The notes under the pieces are model-generated. The model was not told the DNA's origin, ran no database searches, and saw only the letters and a list, made by a program, of their open reading frames with translations. Shown here piece after piece: positions 5,985 through 8,383 of a stretch of 8,383 nt of DNA. Numbering within the stretch: position 1 is the first letter of the stretch; the number at the start of each line of letters is the position of its first letter. Position numbers and translations under genes: made by a program. Source of the stretch: JAQVUB01 sp033809415 (GTDB taxonomy: Bacteria > Verrucomicrobiota > Lentisphaeria > Oligosphaerales > Oligosphaeraceae); assembly GCA_033809415.1 (NCBI GenBank), contig JAPXLT010000218.1, positions 1 through 8,383 of the forward strand, read 5' to 3'.

Positions 5985-7625
5985 TTACCAGTTACGGAAA
6001 GATGCCGGTGGGTCATAGAGTCCGCCGGAGCAGCGCACGAGGTCTTTGATAGTGCGTGCCGCCAGCAAATCGCGGCTGGCTTCACCCTTGCGAATGCCCA
6101 GGTCTTCCGGGCGTTGAATGATGCCGCGATCACGCAAGTTTTCCACAGCCCGCCGGTCGCGTGCCAGACCCATCGGCGTATAACCGGCCACCCCGCGTAT
6201 CGCCTGTTCGCGTTCCTCGGGCGTACGGCAAAGCAGCAGATGCGCAATGCCCTCTTCCGTGACGATATGCGTGACATCATCACCGTAAATCATGATCGGC
6301 GGCAGCGCAAAGCCGGCTTTCTCCTGTAATTCCCAGGCATCAAGTTTTTCCACAAAAGTCGGCTCGAGCTTGCCATGAAACGTCTCCACCAGCTGCACGA
6401 CCAGACGACGCCCGCGCGGTGCAACGCTTTTGCCGCCATAAGCCTCCTCGCCGGCTTTCAACCAGGCTGGCGTGCAATGTCGGCGTCCACGCGGATCACA
6501 GCCGAAATTCGGTGCGCCGCCGAAGCCGGCGATACGGTCGGCGGTGGCAGTCGAGCTGTTACCCTGCGGATCGATTTGCAGGCTTGCTCCGATAAACATA
6601 TCGGTGGCATAATGTCCGCACATCTGCCCAAAAGCCCGATTGGAACGCATGCTGCCATCACGCCCGATCGGGAAAATATCGGGACGGGCGGCAACATAGC
6701 GGCTCATGCCCAGCTCGCTGCCAACCGTATAGATGGTCTTGACAAAGCCATCCTCGATCGCCGGGATCATTGTCGGATGCGGATTCAGCAGCCAGTGCAG
6801 ACAGGCCTTGCCGCGCAAACCGAGTTCCGCGCCATAGGTGGGTAGCAGCAGCTCGATTGCGGCCGTATTGAAACCCACGCCATGATTCAGGGATTTCGGC
6901 AGATATTTGGCATAGATTCCTTTCATCGCCAGCATGGCGGCCAGGATCATCGTTTCTGTGATCTGAGCAGGGTCCCGGGTAAATAAAGGTTCCAGAAAAA
7001 AGGGCTTCGGGCTTTCGCAGACATAATCAACCCAGCCCCCCGGAATATCCACCCGCGGAATTTTATCGACGATTTTGTTGACCTGGGCAATCACAATGCC
7101 GCTCTTGAATGCCGTCGCCTCGGCTACTACAGGAGAATCCTCGGTGTTGTCCCCGGTATAGAGATTGCCTTCCCGGTCGGCCATTTCGGCGGCCAGGCAG
7201 CAGACATTGGGGCAGAGATCGGTGAAATAGCGGCTGTACAATTCAAGATAGGTATGGATATTGCCGATGTTGATTTTGCCGGCCATGGCCATCCTTGCCA
7301 TTCGCAAACCCTGCGGGCCGGAATAGGAAAAATCAACCTTGCGGGCAATGCCCCGCTCAAAAATATCCAGCTGGTCAGCCAGCGCAATCGTAGACAAGAC
7401 CAGATGCAGATCATGAATGCGCTTCACATCAACTTTCGCCAGACAGCGACTAAGAAAATCCGCCTGCTTCTGATTGTCACCCTCGAGACAAACAATATCA
7501 CCGCACTCCAGCACCGACTCCAGCAAAGCAATCATATTACCCGCTGAAACCACTTTTCCTTCGCTGAACGCAGCACCGCGCTCCAGACGCTGACGCCGAC
7601 TCCGTAACCTCAAATCTGCCTGCAT
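5985..7625 (-). CDS. mdcA: Malonate decarboxylase alpha subunit, acetyl-S-ACP:malonate ACP transferase
   Basis: MdcA swaps the acetyl group on the carrier protein for malonate, releasing acetate, and so drives each turnover. The 546 residues match the usual family size and belong to the CoA-transferase-like fold. Recognisable stretches are LEGDNQKQADFL at 48-58, LNHGVGFNTAAIELLLPTYG near 246-265, GHYATDMFIGASLQID at 337-352, NSSTAT-DRIAGFGGAPNFG near 356-375 and GRRH at 380-383. It is first in the operon, behind a strong-looking promoter. The ATG at 7625 gives MQADLRLR; an AGGA about 10 bases upstream is a distant ribosome site. The stop is followed by a repeat-derived spacer before mdcC. Confidence 0.95.
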   Translation of the reverse strand: MQADLRLRSRRQRLERGAAFSEGKVVSAGNMIALLESVLECGDIVCLEGDNQKQADFLSRCLAKVDVKRIHDLHLVLSTIALADQLDIFERGIARKVDFSYSGPQGLRMARMAMAGKINIGNIHTYLELYSRYFTDLCPNVCCLAAEMADREGNLYTGDNTEDSPVVAEATAFKSGIVIAQVNKIVDKIPRVDIPGGWVDYVCESPKPFFLEPLFTRDPAQITETMILAAMLAMKGIYAKYLPKSLNHGVGFNTAAIELLLPTYGAELGLRGKACLHWLLNPHPTMIPAIEDGFVKTIYTVGSELGMSRYVAARPDIFPIGRDGSMRSNRAFGQMCGHYATDMFIGASLQIDPQGNSSTATADRIAGFGGAPNFGCDPRGRRHCTPAWLKAGEEAYGGKSVAPRGRRLVVQLVETFHGKLEPTFVEKLDAWELQEKAGFALPPIMIYGDDVTHIVTEEGIAHLLLCRTPEEREQAIRGVAGYTPMGLARDRRAVENLRDRGIIQRPEDLGIRKGEASRDLLAARTIKDLVRCSGGLYDPPASFRNW

Positions 7626-7669
7626 AGATATACTGTCCTGTATGATTGCTCCATCAATGAATTCCTGTT

Positions 7670-7698
7670 AGAATACACGATAAATCCCAAGCTGTCAA
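7670..7698 (-). promoter_or_regulatory. Promoter of the mdc operon
   Basis: On the minus strand TTGACA (7693-7698) is a perfect sigma70-type -35. After exactly 17 bases comes TATTCT (7670-7675), a four-of-six match to the -10. Transcription would start near 7663, giving a leader of about 38 bases before mdcA. No regulator gene is visible in the window. Confidence 0.65.
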
Positions 7699-7718
7699 AT
7701 CAAACTTGAGTGACGGAC

Positions 7719-7733
7719 GGCAATGACGTTGCC
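7719..7733. promoter_or_regulatory. Perfect 5-bp inverted repeat upstream of the mdc promoter (possible operator)
   Basis: GGCAA-TGACG-TTGCC lies about 20 bases upstream of the -35 element, a position suited to an activator such as an LysR-type MdcR. It does not match an operator I know, and a short palindrome can arise by chance. Confidence 0.3.
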
Positions 7734-7794
7734 CCCTAAAAAAATTTTCGTACTACTATCCTCAAACTTCTTGTTTTTTCAGAAAGATTTTTCA

Positions 7795-7892
7795 TGGACG
7801 ATGGACAGGGACAAGAATGGACAAGATGGACGGAATGGACAAGAATGGATTGCTGAATGGACTGCTGAATGGACAATGGACAGGAATGGACT
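7795..7892. repeat. TGGAC/GGACA word array, left arm
   Basis: About a dozen GGAC words at irregular 6-12 base spacing (for example ATGGACAGGGACAAGAATGG). It runs in frame in two plus-strand frames, producing WTMDRDKNGQ-like and DKMDGMDKNG-like translations that are repeat artefacts. Positions 7801-7840 match the reverse complement of 8234-8273 at 36 of 40 bases by my hand alignment. Confidence 0.75.
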
Positions 7893-7918
7893 TGGCGCGG
7901 ACTGATCGCCCGCAACCC

Positions 7919-7960
7919 ACACGGACTTTACACGGACGGGACACGGACTTTACACGGACG
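7919..7960. repeat. Exact 20-bp direct repeat, ACACGGACTTTACACGGACG
   Basis: Two identical 20-base copies at 7919-7938 and 7941-7960, with a period of 22. Each itself holds two ACACGGAC words. It continues into CGGATCGGACGGATCGG words at about 7970-7987. Confidence 0.85.
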
Positions 7961-7999
7961 ACAGATCAGTCGGATCGGACGGATCGGCACAATGCTTTG

Positions 8000-8076
8000 C
8001 GCCGTAGGCGTTTAACCATAGCAACTAGGTTTTAACCTGGGGTGGGAAATCCCCCAAAGACAGTGCCTTGTAAAGG
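8000..8076. repeat. REP-like palindromic element next to the assembly gap
   Basis: Four small palindromes follow one another: CGCC-GTA-GGCG (8000-8010), AGGTT-TT-AACCT (8027-8038), GGGA-AA-TCCC (8044-8053, within a G-rich then C-rich run 8039-8055) and CCTT-GTA-AAGG (8066-8076). The first and last share the loop GTA. It looks like a non-coding mobile or REP-type palindromic unit. No transposase is present in the window. Confidence 0.45.
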
Positions 8077-8086
8077 NNNNNNNNNN
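8077..8086. other. Assembly gap (10 N)
   Basis: A run of ten N of nominal length. It follows the palindromic element directly, as expected if the assembler broke at a repeated sequence. The true distance and orientation between the two sides are uncertain. Confidence 0.99.
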
Positions 8087-8200
8087 ATCAGACGAAGAAA
8101 CGCTTATATGCCAATGACTTGGAGCTTTCTTTTCAGAACAATCTTTTACAAAAAAGAAGAAGTCGAGTGATAGTACAGCAGATGACATTTTTTTGTGCCT
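8087..8200. other. AT-rich intergenic sequence without a recognised gene
   Basis: No plausible coding frame is supported. A local hairpin TCTTTT-ACAA-AAAAGA is visible near 8141-8156. The minus-strand frame through this stretch runs across the N gap and the repeat array and looks non-coding. Confidence 0.5.
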
Positions 8201-8208
8201 GGCCATTC

Positions 8209-8274
8209 GTCCATCAAACGTCAAGTCCATCGCGTCCATTCTGTCCATGATGTCCATTCGTGTCCCTGTCCATT
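8209..8274. repeat. GTCCAT word array, right arm (inverted copy of the TGGAC array)
   Basis: Seven GTCC words, six of them GTCCAT, run to 8274 on the plus strand. They are the reverse-complement form of the array at 7795-7892, and 8234-8273 pairs with 7801-7840 with four mismatches. The two arms enclose the CACGGAC repeats, the palindromic element and the gap. Confidence 0.75.
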
Positions 8275-8316
8275 AAAAACACTCATTTTGCCGTTTGAAC
8301 AGGATTAGGAATTGCT

Positions 8317-8383
8317 ATGACTTCCGGAGGTTTTTTATGTTTCAAATCACATTTTCTATGCTTCCGTATGATTTCTTATGATT
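8317..8383 (+). other. Possible start of a plus-strand gene or short peptide at the right edge
   Basis: CCGGAGG followed six bases later by ATG (8337) is a good Shine-Dalgarno/start pair, but that frame closes after 14 codons (MFQITFSMLPYDFL, TGA at 8379-8381). A second frame from ATG 8317 (MTSGGFLCFK...) stays open to the window end. Neither resembles a known family. It could be a leader peptide, a divergent gene start, or chance. Confidence 0.2.

Noticed and set aside
7795..7990. CRISPR array
   Set aside because: Repeat words are short (5-8 bases) with irregular spacing, there are no constant-length spacers, and no cas gene is present.
7723..8035. Two plus-strand frames with Trp/Met/Asp/Asn-rich repeats
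   Set aside because: They are translations of the TGGAC and CACGGAC DNA arrays in different frames, have no ribosome site and resemble no protein family.
8012..8257. Minus-strand 81-codon frame
   Set aside because: It runs through the ten N, the palindromic element and the inverted word array; its start (MDIMDRMDAMD) is array translation.

Overview
The window carries one leftward (minus-strand) gene cluster for biotin-independent malonate decarboxylase, preceded by a repeat-rich intergenic block and followed by two further leftward genes. All eight supported genes lie on the minus strand, so the text follows the direction of transcription, from high to low coordinates.

Layout. Positions 7626-8383 hold no convincing gene. 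This block contains arrays of TGGAC and CACGGAC words, a palindromic element next to a 10-N assembly gap, an inverted copy of the TGGAC array, and at the right edge a short plus-strand start signal. A near-consensus sigma70-type promoter (TTGACA-N17-TATTCT, 7670-7698) then leads into mdcA (ACP transferase), mdcC (acyl carrier protein), mdcD and mdcE (two decarboxylase subunits), a single gene fusing MdcG (holo-ACP synthase) to MdcB (prosthetic-group precursor synthase), and mdcH (malonyl transferase). The genes from mdcC to mdcH overlap or nearly touch. Only mdcA and mdcC are separated, by 33 bases made almost entirely of a dispersed repeat. After about 115 bases come a secreted protein of unknown function with two similar halves and a class-I-glutamine-amidotransferase-fold hydrolase (peptidase C26 / PuuD-like), joined by a one-base stop/start overlap. 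The left 200 bases carry another copy of the dispersed repeat and a long imperfect inverted repeat of TTGGCG words.

How the genes work together (family knowledge). MdcB makes triphosphoribosyl-dephospho-CoA and MdcG attaches it to MdcC. MdcH first loads the carrier with malonate. MdcD/MdcE decarboxylate malonyl-ACP to acetyl-ACP, and MdcA exchanges acetate for malonate to close the cycle. The set is enzymatically complete. No malonate transporter (mdcF, mdcLM, madLM) and no mdcR/mdcY-type regulator is present in the window.

Organism. The source is a bacterium with moderately GC-rich genes and AT-richer, repeat-laden spacers. Intergenic families of the types CACGAAC...TTTTTAACCACGAA, CTTGGCGTCTTGGCGGTT and TGGACAAGAATGGAC remind me of Lentisphaerota / Kiritimatiellota / Verrucomicrobiota-type genomes. 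That is an impression from memory, not a demonstrated assignment. The N run and the repeats suggest a draft or metagenome scaffold.
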